From Pirellulales bacterium (GTDB lineage: Bacteria; Planctomycetota; Planctomycetia; Pirellulales; JALHPA01), in NCBI GenBank assembly GCA_033762255.1, contig JANRLT010000039.1, positions 1 to 64,000 on the forward strand: DNA of 64,000 nucleotides, given 5' to 3'. Of this stretch, positions 16,562 through 24,425 are shown in pieces. The notes beneath the pieces were generated by a model. The model was not told the origin of the DNA. It did no database searches and saw only the letters and a program-made list of their open reading frames with translations. A program made the translations under genes and the position numbers. Numbering within the stretch: position 1 is the first letter of the stretch; every line of letters starts with the position of its first letter.

Positions 16562-19219
16562 ATGTTGGTATTTCGATCGCTAGTGGCAGGCATGGCGCTG
16601 TTCAGTTGGCTTGGATCATTGGCCCAGGCCGATGTGCGCCTCCCGCGCATTTTTAGCGACCGGATGGTCTTGCAGCGCGAACAACCCATCCCCGTGTGGG
16701 GTTGGGCCGCGCCGGGCGAGCAGGTTCAGGTCACGTTGGGCGAAGCAACCGCAACGGCGACCGCCGCCGCAGATGGCGGCTTTCGCGTGGATTTGCCCGC
16801 GCAACAGGCCGGAGGCCCGCACGAATTGATCGTCCAGGGCAAAAACACGATCAAAATCCCCGATGTGTTGGTTGGCGAGGTCTGGCTTTGCTTTGGCCAG
16901 TCGAACATGCAGTGGAAAGTCTCTCAGTCCGCGACCGCGGGGGAGGATCTGCCAAAAGCGCACGACCCGCAACTGCGGTTGTGTAACGTGGAATTGCGGA
17001 TCGCCACCAGCCCCCAAACCGACACCGGGGCCGGTTGGCAAGCCAGCGATAAAAACAGCGCAGCCGGTTTTTCCGCCGTCGCTTATTACTTTGGCAAGAA
17101 ACTCCGCGAGGAATTGGGCGTACCGGTCGGCATCATCAACGCCTCGGCCGGGGCGATTCCCATCGAGTCGTTCACGCCAGCCATCGGCTGCCAGATGATC
17201 CCTTCCCAGGCCAAGATTGCCCGCCTGACCGCCAACGTCGAACGTGAATATCGGCGGATGCGCACCGCAGCCCTGGATCGCGTGACTGCCGAATGGCAGG
17301 AACAAGCCCGCGCGGCGATTGCCGCCGATGCGCCGTGGCCCGCCGGACCGACGCAACCGGCGGGTTTGGACGTGGTCGTGCAGCGGGGATGGCTGCCGTT
17401 GGGCTTATACAACGGCGCCATTCATCCCATCATTCCCTACGGCATTCGTGGCGCGGTCATGTATCAAGGCGAAGCCAACAATGGCCAGGGGATGGAATAT
17501 TTTGATAAGTTAAAGGCGCTAATCGGCGGCTGGCGCAAGGCGTGGGGGCAGGGGGACTTTCCCGTCTTGATCGCGCAATTAGCCCCCTGGTCGGGCTATC
17601 CAGAAGGAAACGTCGAAGGGATTTGGGAAGCCCAGCTCGCGGCTTTGCAATTGCCCAATACCGGTCTGGCCGTCACCACGGACTTGGTCCCGAATATCGG
17701 CGATATTCATCCCAATCAAAAGCGCGAAGTGGGCCAGCGACTCGCGCTTTGGGCGTTGGCCAAAACATACGGCCGAGATCAATTGGTTTATTCCGGGCCG
17801 TTGTTTAAAAGTGCCAAAATCGAAGGGGAAAGCATTCGCGTCTCATTCGATCATGCCGAGGGCCTGACCACGCGCGACGGCAAACCTCCGACGTTCTTTC
17901 AAATCGGCACGCTCGATGGCTTTGTCGATGCCCAGGCAAAAATCGACGGCGACAGCGTCATCGTACATAGCCCGCAAGTGCCGCAACCCCTATTTGTCCG
18001 TTTTGGCTGGAAGAATACAGCCCAGCCAAATCTGGTGAATAGCGCGGGGTTGCCAGCCTCGCCCTTCCGGACCGATTGCCAGGGGGTCACGTTTAGCACC
18101 GGAAGCCGATTTACCCAGGAAAAAATGGTCGAACTGCAAAGCGTGGGCATGGCCGGTGAAATTCGCTATACCTTGGATGGATCGACGCCAACGGCCGAGT
18201 CCCCCCTCTATCGCGAACCGTTGCGGTTAACAAACACCACCACCATCCAGGCACGCCTGTTTGCTCCCGATGGCCGCAGCAGCTTGGCCAGTCAGGCAAC
18301 CTATACGCAGGTGCCCCCAGTGACGGCGAACGGCAAACAATATGCCCCGGGCCTAGTCTATGATTACTACGCCGGTCGCTGGCTAGAGATTCCGGACTTT
18401 GCCACGCTCACGCCCGATTTGACCAGCACGCTGGATACCTTGCAGCCACGTGCATTTCCCGAGAGCTTCTTTTGCGCGCATCGGTTGCGGGGTTTTATCG
18501 TCATTCCGCAGGATGGCGAATATCACTTTCAAGCGGTCGAGCGCGGGCAGCGGGTGCGTCAGCCCTCCCCGCGCATCAGACTCACGGTCGCCGGACAGTT
18601 GGTCGCTGGCGGAGAACCGGGACAATCGGCAGCTTCGGCTGAAGCTGCTCCGTTGGCCGTGGGACGCACCGTGCGGGTCCGCCTGGAAGGGGAGCAAAAA
18701 ATCCTCTCCCTGGCCGAAGTGCAAATTTTGGAACATGTCAGCAAGCAACCATTGCAGACCGCGGGCAAGGCCAGCCAGTCCACCACGGGTTACGGCTGCA
18801 CGGCCAATCGGGCCAATGACGGCAATACCAGTTCCTCGTTTTTTAATGGGTCGCTGTCCAGCACCGATACCGAAACCAATCCCTGGTGGTCGGTCGATCT
18901 GGGGGAGGAAAAACAGATTGGACTGATCAAAGTTTTCAATCGTGGCGATTGCTGCGGCGAGCGCTTGTCGCAGGCGATTGTGGAAGTTTTGGATGGCGAG
19001 GGAAAAGTGACCTGGTCCTCGCGCATCGGCACGACAGTCAACAACAGCGTGGATGAATTCGAGGCGGAACCGGGTATCAAACTGACCGCCGGTGTCCATC
19101 CGCTGGAACTGGTTTATCTGGAACAGACGGGCACTCCTGCGCTACAGGTCCTTTACTCAGGCCCTGGCGTCGAGCGGCAAGAAATCCCCGCAGCGGTGTT
19201 ATGGCAGCAGGAAAAGTAA
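16562..19219 (+). CDS. Secreted sialate O-acetylesterase-type esterase with PA14-like and discoidin modules
   Basis: The 885-residue protein starts with a signal peptide (MLVFRSLVAGMALFSWLG). The first 430 residues are a SASA/SGNH-type esterase: VWLCFGQSNMQWKV carries the block I Ser, GAVMYQGEANNG is the block III-like motif and NIGDIHPNQKREVG holds the D-x-x-H pair. These enzymes remove O-acetyl groups from sugars. A chitobiase-type domain (GEIRYTLDGSTPTAESPLYR) follows near 530, then a PA14-like carbohydrate-binding region and a discoidin/F5-8C domain (NPWWSVDLGEEKQIGLIKVF). The C-terminus continues as a PA14-like tail (HPLELVYLEQTGTPALQVLY). GGGGAG precedes the ATG. Exported polysaccharide degradation is inferred. 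Confidence 0.85.
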   Translation: MLVFRSLVAGMALFSWLGSLAQADVRLPRIFSDRMVLQREQPIPVWGWAAPGEQVQVTLGEATATATAAADGGFRVDLPAQQAGGPHELIVQGKNTIKIPDVLVGEVWLCFGQSNMQWKVSQSATAGEDLPKAHDPQLRLCNVELRIATSPQTDTGAGWQASDKNSAAGFSAVAYYFGKKLREELGVPVGIINASAGAIPIESFTPAIGCQMIPSQAKIARLTANVEREYRRMRTAALDRVTAEWQEQARAAIAADAPWPAGPTQPAGLDVVVQRGWLPLGLYNGAIHPIIPYGIRGAVMYQGEANNGQGMEYFDKLKALIGGWRKAWGQGDFPVLIAQLAPWSGYPEGNVEGIWEAQLAALQLPNTGLAVTTDLVPNIGDIHPNQKREVGQRLALWALAKTYGRDQLVYSGPLFKSAKIEGESIRVSFDHAEGLTTRDGKPPTFFQIGTLDGFVDAQAKIDGDSVIVHSPQVPQPLFVRFGWKNTAQPNLVNSAGLPASPFRTDCQGVTFSTGSRFTQEKMVELQSVGMAGEIRYTLDGSTPTAESPLYREPLRLTNTTTIQARLFAPDGRSSLASQATYTQVPPVTANGKQYAPGLVYDYYAGRWLEIPDFATLTPDLTSTLDTLQPRAFPESFFCAHRLRGFIVIPQDGEYHFQAVERGQRVRQPSPRIRLTVAGQLVAGGEPGQSAASAEAAPLAVGRTVRVRLEGEQKILSLAEVQILEHVSKQPLQTAGKASQSTTGYGCTANRANDGNTSSSFFNGSLSSTDTETNPWWSVDLGEEKQIGLIKVFNRGDCCGERLSQAIVEVLDGEGKVTWSSRIGTTVNNSVDEFEAEPGIKLTAGVHPLELVYLEQTGTPALQVLYSGPGVERQEIPAAVLWQQEK

Positions 19220-19410
19220 ACCAGATCGTGGCAATTGCAGCAGGATGCCAGGGTTTGGACGCAGCGGCATGGTAGTTGGATGCCACGGGTTGAGAGCAGT
19301 AGTAGGGTGCCTGGGGTTAAGCGCAGCGAACCCTCAGCGAACGTGCGATTAACCATCGGCTATGGGCTATAATCCCCGTGGGGGATTTAAGTTTCCAGAA
19401 GAATAGCACA

Positions 19411-20153
19411 ATGAAACGTGTTCCACTGCCACTAGCAGGTAAAATTGGATTTGTAGGGACAACATCTAATGCCCCAATAGTCCTGAAATGCTATCGTAAT
19501 ACCCAAGTGGAATCGTCTCGTGAATTACTCACCACATCATTCGTTTGGCTCGGCATGTCTAATGCCCGCAAGGAACACCCCGATACCAATGCATTACGCC
19601 GTGGCATCAAGCGTTGCCTTGCGCATGCAGTCCCGTTTTCAGGAACGATGTGCCGAGCCGTCGCCACGAAGTATGCGAACAGAGGTGACTTGTTGACCGG
19701 CGCAGGAGCCAAAATACATGGCGGCCGCTGGAATCCACCAGGGCTATTTTGTGCAATCTATGGCACACTCGATCCTTATGCGGCACTGGCCGAAACTTTG
19801 GGCATTATGGACAATACTGCATACCTTACGAGCAGCGGTTGCCCCTAGTGTTGGTTGGAATTGAAGTCAGACTGCAACGTGTACTCAATCTAACCGATGG
19901 AAAAATTCGTCAGCATCTTGGAGTATCGGAAGAGCGGATGCTCGAAGCCGATTGGCAAACTGTTCAAGCCAAGAATGGCGAAGGACTGACTCAGGCCATT
20001 GGGCGATTGGCCTGGGAGGCGAAGATCGAGGCGTTGTTGGTTTCTTCGGCTAGATTCAAGAAGGAAAATAATTTGGTTATTTTCCCGGACCAACTGAGCA
20101 AGCGAAGTCTGTTACAAATCATAAACCGTCAAGAGCTGCCCGAACCTCGGTAA
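19411..20153 (+). pseudogene. RES-domain toxin gene interrupted by a frameshift
   Basis: Two overlapping frames make one RES protein. Frame one contains AHAVPFSGTMCRAVATKYAN and AGAKIHGGRWNPPG (the R and G-G-R-W-N core of RES toxins) up to YAALAETL; it then runs to a stop at 19848. The second frame continues GHYGQYCIPYEQRLPLVLVG, RVLNLTDG and RLAWEAKIEALLVSSARFKK with NLVIFPDQL. Loss of one G in the run near 19800-19802 restores L-G-H-Y. RES toxins are NAD-degrading ADP-ribosyltransferase-fold enzymes. The start is uncertain (19411 or 19555). A ParS-type antitoxin gene is convergent, 9 nt away. Confidence 0.8.
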
Positions 20154-20162
20154 AACGTCAGG

Positions 20163-20600
20163 TTAGCTAGAAACGCCGGATTCCAGCTCATAGATCATCC
20201 GCCAAATGCGGTCGACCTCTCCGCGTTCGATGATCTCGATCGGCTTAAGCCCAGCAAAAGCAGCGTTGGGTGCGTTTAGCCAAGTCCCCACAAAGTCCTC
20301 GCGCATCACGCCCGCCAAGGCTTCCTGGAGGCGAGCCATTTCCCGAAAGCGTTGCGAGCAGGCTGAGCTGAGAGGTTTCTCGGACTCCCAATCGGCAATC
20401 GCCCGCTCGGAATATCCGACCACGCGCGAGAAGATTTTGCGGCTCACTCCGAGCCGCTCTCGCAAGACACGAACAGACACCAACTGTCCCATACTCGGGG
20501 CGGCGACAACTGGAGATTTTTTGATGATCCTCCGTGTCTTTGCGACTCCCCGAGAAAGTCGCGGTTGGGAGGTTTTTTTGTTGTTGGTTTTCGTGGCCAT
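20163..20600 (-). CDS. Xre/MbcA/ParS-family antitoxin
   Basis: The 145-residue protein has a Lys/Arg-rich N-terminus, a Xre-like helix-turn-helix (LRERLGVSRKIFSRVVGYSE then RAIADWESEK) and the C-terminal ParS toxin-binding domain: TWLNAPNAAFAGLKPIEIIE and RGEVDRIWRMIYELESG. Its partners are RES or NAD-consuming toxins. GCAGGAG lies 7 nt before the ATG. It runs towards the RES gene (convergent), whereas the usual order is antitoxin then toxin on one strand. The antitoxin itself looks intact. Confidence 0.85.
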   Translation of the reverse strand: MATKTNNKKTSQPRLSRGVAKTRRIIKKSPVVAAPSMGQLVSVRVLRERLGVSRKIFSRVVGYSERAIADWESEKPLSSACSQRFREMARLQEALAGVMREDFVGTWLNAPNAAFAGLKPIEIIERGEVDRIWRMIYELESGVSS

Positions 20601-20796
20601 TTTGATACTCCTGCTAGATCAATTATCGGCCACAGTCCCGCCAAAGTCAAGCACTCTTTCATGCAAATCTGCATGCATTTTTCGTGAGGCACTGCATAGG
20701 CGTGATATTGCGGGTTTTCGCACGCTAGTATCCCTGCTAGAGCGTGACTACAAAACTCTGTTTAGTCCTGGCTCAGCCGGTAGCCCAGAATAAAAA

Positions 20797-21040
20797 TCGT
20801 ATATCAAAGGAACTTGCACCTGGGCAGCGCAGCGGTAAAAAGCACTTCTTGAAATATCTACGCTCCAACCTGTAGGCTTCTTGTGCTGCTCACCCCGGAA
20901 CAAGTTCCGGTGGCAGCCCATTGACGATTAGCTGGGATAACCGCTCTCTGAGATTTCCGTTTACGTGGTGAGCGTCAATCGGGGGTACCCGGTAAGGAAC
21001 TTGTTTCTGGGCCGAGCAGCGGCAAGAAGCAGTTTTATAC
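20797..21040. repeat. GGAACAAGTTCC-centred interspersed repeat, long copy 1
   Basis: About 200 bp match the copy at 22380-22595 in the same orientation: CAGCGCAGCGGTAAAAAGCA, CCTGTAGGCTTCTTGTGCTG, GGAACAAGTTCCGGTGGCAG and the GTGGTGAGCGTCAATCGGGG block followed by GGTACCCGGT. The core GGAAC-AA-GTTCC is palindromic. A truncated copy sits at 21423-21500. The gene-free stretch 20601-21558 consists mainly of these and the hairpins at 21144-21244. Confidence 0.75.
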
Positions 21041-21143
21041 GCTTATTAGCTGAATATAGCGCGCTCGCATTTTGTGAATGCGTGAAGAATTCATGCTTTT
21101 TCGCCACATGACGCAACCGCGTTGCGGTAGGATTTTTGGCTTG

Positions 21144-21244
21144 CGATATTCCCAGGGTAACCGCTGCGCGGCAACCCTGGGCTGAGTTACGTTACCGCGT
21201 TGCGGTAGATTCCCTTACCCAGGCCCTCTCCCAGTGGGAGAGGG
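21144..21244. repeat. Pair of REP-like hairpins
   Basis: First hairpin: CCCAGGGT / ACCCTGGG around a GC-rich loop (about 21150-21181). Second: CCCTCTCCC (21224-21232) / GGGAGAGGG (21236-21244) with loop AGT. No gene was found here; listed 80-90-codon frames have no ribosome binding site. Confidence 0.7.
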
Positions 21245-21558
21245 GGTACCGCGAAGCGGTTCTGGAGCATAGCCCACGGGTTGGAGCGCAGCGAAAAACC
21301 CTGGGAAAAATGGCAAAAATAAGGGCCCCGTACTCCAACGGAGTTCCGCAAACTCTGGGTATATTGGGTATAATCCGCGCTAATTTTGCTTGCGATTGGT
21401 ATTAGAATATTTTTGCTACAACTGATAGGCTTCTTGTGCTGCGCACACCGGCACAAGTTCCGGTGGTATCCAATTGGCAATTAGCTGGGGTACCCGCTAT
21501 CCAGCGAAAGACCTGCACTTTCTGCTCAAAATATAACACAAATAAAATAGACTGCCGA

Positions 21559-22287
21559 TCACGTGCAGCGCTTGGTTAGTCTGCAACGGTATCGAAGCCA
21601 CCCTGCTCCACAAGATGTAATCAAGGCAACTGCCATAAGACAAGAAGGCTCAGGTATCGGCGTGGTCGCGAAACTTATTTGATTGATTGTAAAATCGCCG
21701 ATGCTTAATGGAGCTTCTGTCAATCCAAACTCAATTCTGGCGATATTGGCTTCGGAGTTGGAGATACCAATAAATATAGCCGACCCGTCCTGAGCGCCGT
21801 TATACTCACCGTCTTCAGTGAATGTTCCCAGTATCTGCCCAGCCGTATTATATGCGGTGATACTAGCCACAAAATTTCCGGAGGATGGCGTTCTATAATT
21901 AGGCACGATCTGCGTACCCACCCCGTACACTGGGAAGTCGAATATCACACTTATTGGCCCTAGGTTTTGGGCTCCGTAAACGTTACCAGTGTAATAAAGG
22001 CGGTCATTTAAAGTGAAGTTGCCTACAAACCCGGTAATCGTGTTTTGGTCGATTCGCGTGCCTGTGCCAGACAGTTGACTGACAGTTGCTTCAACGCCCC
22101 CGATAGACATAACCATGACCGGGTTTGGAAAATTCGTGCTTTGCGGGCCTAGTTGACCCCAATCGATAGTGTCGGATGCACCCAATGCTTCTCGGGAGGT
22201 GATCAGCTGCGGTTGAGCTAGAGCTTGGGACGTAAGCGATTCAACCATGCTGAACAACAATGCGCATAACAATAAACGAAATTTCAT
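21559..22287 (-). CDS. Secreted PEP-CTERM-type protein
   Basis: A 242-residue exported protein: signal peptide MKFRLLLCALLFSMVESLTS, a beta-rich middle without recognised catalytic motifs (TPSSGNFVASITAYNTAGQI, NSEANIARIEFGLTEAPLSI) and a C-terminal sorting segment TPIPEPSCLMAVALITSCGA followed by WLRYRCRLTKR. P-E-P, a short membrane helix and a basic tail are the PEP-CTERM pattern, processed by exosortase and kept at the envelope. It is flanked on both sides by interspersed repeats and has no obvious operon partner. Confidence 0.8.
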   Translation of the reverse strand: MKFRLLLCALLFSMVESLTSQALAQPQLITSREALGASDTIDWGQLGPQSTNFPNPVMVMSIGGVEATVSQLSGTGTRIDQNTITGFVGNFTLNDRLYYTGNVYGAQNLGPISVIFDFPVYGVGTQIVPNYRTPSSGNFVASITAYNTAGQILGTFTEDGEYNGAQDGSAIFIGISNSEANIARIEFGLTEAPLSIGDFTINQISFATTPIPEPSCLMAVALITSCGAGWLRYRCRLTKRCT

Positions 22288-22379
22288 GAGCTAATTCTCG
22301 ATTGAAAAAGGAAAGTAGGTCAAAAAAGTTGCGAATTTCAATACTTTACACTAGAAAATCGTTCGGGTAAATAGAGCGG

Positions 22380-22595
22380 GTAGCTCCGGTCATTCAACCG
22401 GTACCCAAGGAACTTATTCCTTGGCAGCGCAGCGGTAAAAAACACTTTTTGACATATCTGAACTCCATCCTGTAGGCTTCTTGTGCTGCGCACCCCGGCA
22501 CAAGTTCCGGTGGCAGCCAGTTGGCGTTAGAGTTGGATAACCGCTTCCTAAGGTTTCCGTTTAGTGGTGAGTGCTAATCGGTGGTACCTGATCGG
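22380..22595. repeat. GGAACAAGTTCC-centred interspersed repeat, long copy 2
   Basis: Matches the copy at 20797-21040 over about 200 bp, including CCTGTAGGCTTCTTGTGCTG, CACAAGTTCCGGTGGCAGCC and TTTCCGTTTAGTGGTGAGTG. It fills most of the gene-free stretch 22288-22614 between the PEP-CTERM gene and the thioredoxin-like gene. Confidence 0.75.
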
Positions 22596-22614
22596 GCTAG
22601 CCTGCCGTTTGGCA

Positions 22615-23127
22615 TTACATGTCCTTTGCGGCGGTGGGATTTGGGTCTTTGAGCAATTCGAGGAATTCAGTTTTACTGATTCCCCCGGCTCGCCATCGCA
22701 AAGCATTACCCTGTGAATCGGTAATAATCGTGACCGGGGGCCCGCCGACATTGTAACGCGCTAGCACCTCAGTATCGTCTGGGTTATCGAAATCAATTGC
22801 CACGGGGATGAATTGCGTGTTGACCAGTCCCTTGACCTCTTCGTCAGCCCACACTCTGCGTTTCATCACTCGGCAGGGAACACACCACGTACCGGTAAAG
22901 TACAGGATCATCGGTTTACCAGAGTCGGCTGCTTGTTGCAGAGCAGAAGTGTAGTTGTCAGCCCAAGCGATGCTATTGGGAGGTACGTAGAAGCTGTACC
23001 AAGCGTACACCAGCGAGACGACGAGGAATGTCAGCCAAAAGCAGCGCCAGAAATGAAAACGATTCCTTCGGTCCGGAAGTGGCTCGGCGCTGCCGGTCGC
23101 TGCTGGTTGGGATGATGATTCATTCAT
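22615..23127 (-). CDS. Membrane-anchored thioredoxin-like protein
   Basis: A 170-residue protein with one N-terminal membrane helix (RCFWLTFLVVSLVYAWYSFY) followed by a periplasmic thioredoxin fold: GKPMILYFTGTWCVPCRVMK contains the C-V-P-C active site, and the cis-Pro loop is VGGPPVTIITDSQGNALRWR. It should reduce or isomerise disulphides, or supply reductant to a cytochrome or peroxidase. A GTG 47 codons upstream (23268) overlaps the previous gene by 11 nt and could be the true start; the shorter form keeps the usual layout. It follows the 96-residue membrane protein in an operon. Confidence 0.8.
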   Translation of the reverse strand: MNESSSQPAATGSAEPLPDRRNRFHFWRCFWLTFLVVSLVYAWYSFYVPPNSIAWADNYTSALQQAADSGKPMILYFTGTWCVPCRVMKRRVWADEEVKGLVNTQFIPVAIDFDNPDDTEVLARYNVGGPPVTIITDSQGNALRWRAGGISKTEFLELLKDPNPTAAKDM

Positions 23128-23257
23128 ATGTGTGCGCTCATATTCCGTGTGTGACGAAGGTATGAAATCAAGCGGTTGCGGCCAATGACTTTGATTGGAG
23201 GAAACGCCCGATCGGCGACTCGGGTGCATTTTGTAGTTATGCAGGTTGTTTATCGTG

Positions 23258-23548
23258 TCATTGCTCACTGTTCACATCAGACAAAGCGATAGTCTGCTTA
23301 ACACGAATCGGCAGTTTTTCGATGGGGAGCCGTATTTGTTGGATAACTAGCATCGGAAGTGAGCAGCAAGCGATCGAGAAACCGACCGCCAGTGCCGTTC
23401 CGGCGAGCTTCCAGTTACCAAATGCGACCAACATTCCCGCAGCAGGTATCAGACTGCATGCGGCAAGCAGTCCGACGAACAGTACGAATAAGCCAAGCCA
23501 ATTTAAGTGGGCTTTGCCTTGAACGTTTTCGACAACTCTGATTGCCAT
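23258..23548 (-). CDS. Small membrane protein upstream of a thioredoxin-like gene
   Basis: The 96-residue protein has two to three hydrophobic segments (WLGLFVLFVGLLAACSLIPA, AGMLVAFGNWKLAGTALAVG, FSIACCSLPMLVIQ) and a polar C-terminus. AGAAG precedes the ATG. The family is not recognised. Its end lies within or just before the start region of the thioredoxin-like gene, so the two are probably co-translated. Confidence 0.65.
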   Translation of the reverse strand: MAIRVVENVQGKAHLNWLGLFVLFVGLLAACSLIPAAGMLVAFGNWKLAGTALAVGFSIACCSLPMLVIQQIRLPIEKLPIRVKQTIALSDVNSEQ

Positions 23549-23866
23549 GATGACTTCTGCTCGTGAAAGGATTGAAATTCGTTAAACTATATTTCGCTCT
23601 AACCATGTAAATCTTGGTCGATCTTGGTTCTTCCAGCATAACGCCACCGATAAACCAGCGGCAGGCAAAAAAGTGTTGATTTCAGGAAACGCCCGATCCA
23701 CCGCTTCGTGTCTTCGGATTGTTTGTTGGGTTTTCGGCGGCACCTCGAAATGTTTCCATTCGCAAGAATACAGGTGTCATTAGTCATAGTCGAATAACGG
23801 ATAGCCCATCTTTAAAAGCGGCTTCCCCAGGAAATTGTTCCGGTGGTGGCCCCAGGGACTCTCGGC

Positions 23867-23935
23867 CACCATGTGTCAAGAAATCTCCGCCACCGCATTA
23901 TGGCACGCGGAAAAGTAAGCCAAATCCTAGCAATT
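23867..23935 (+). pseudogene. Relic of the 3' end of a PA14-type gene
   Basis: This short stretch resembles the last codons of the esterase gene at 16562-19219. The relic encodes CQEISATALWHAEK then a stop, against RQEIPAAVLWQQEK then a stop, and the similarity continues into the sequence after the stop (CAATTGC blocks). The rest of the old gene is not present. The remaining gene-free stretch 23549-24425 shows only short frames and the repeat at 24233-24270. Confidence 0.6.
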
Positions 23936-24232
23936 GCCCGTTTCATCCGTGAATTTGCGGAATTCCAGGGGCAGTCCCAAAGATAAGCTTGACAACAGGT
24001 TACGGCACATTTAAGGTCAAATTACGGTCTACGACAAAATGCGTTGCGAGACCTCCTTGGCCAGCGGGGGAACCCCTTTGCGATTTACCCCGGATGGTCA
24101 TCCCCGCCGATTGGTTTTACCCGCCTGAATCAAGCGTTATTTTTGAGGGGTCGGCTTACTGGGTGACGGCGAATGCTCCTACTACGGGTGGTTTTTTGGA
24201 TGAGTCGTAGGTGGCTGACCCAAGAAGACAAA

Positions 24233-24270
24233 ATAAACCGTGGGCTAGCGCCCGACGGCTGATTTATGCA
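24233..24270. repeat. GCTAGC-centred repeat, partial copy
   Basis: ATAAACCGTGGGCTAGCGCC followed by CGACGGCTGATTTATG matches one arm of the family at 35554-35637. Confidence 0.6.
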
Positions 24271-24425
24271 GCGCACCACAAGTTTCATCACACCCAAATT
24301 CCGTAATTCCCACCATTACACTGGTATAATGCCCGTCACTCACGATTGTTTCCCGGACGGGGGAGCGAACGCCCAACGACGACGAATCCCAACCGACGAA
24401 TCCCACCCTCGAGGATTTTCCCATC

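Noticed and set aside
23989-24210. A 73-codon plus-strand frame in the intergenic stretch before the giant protein gene
   Set aside because: No ribosome binding site and no recognised motif; could be a gene fragment but cannot be supported.
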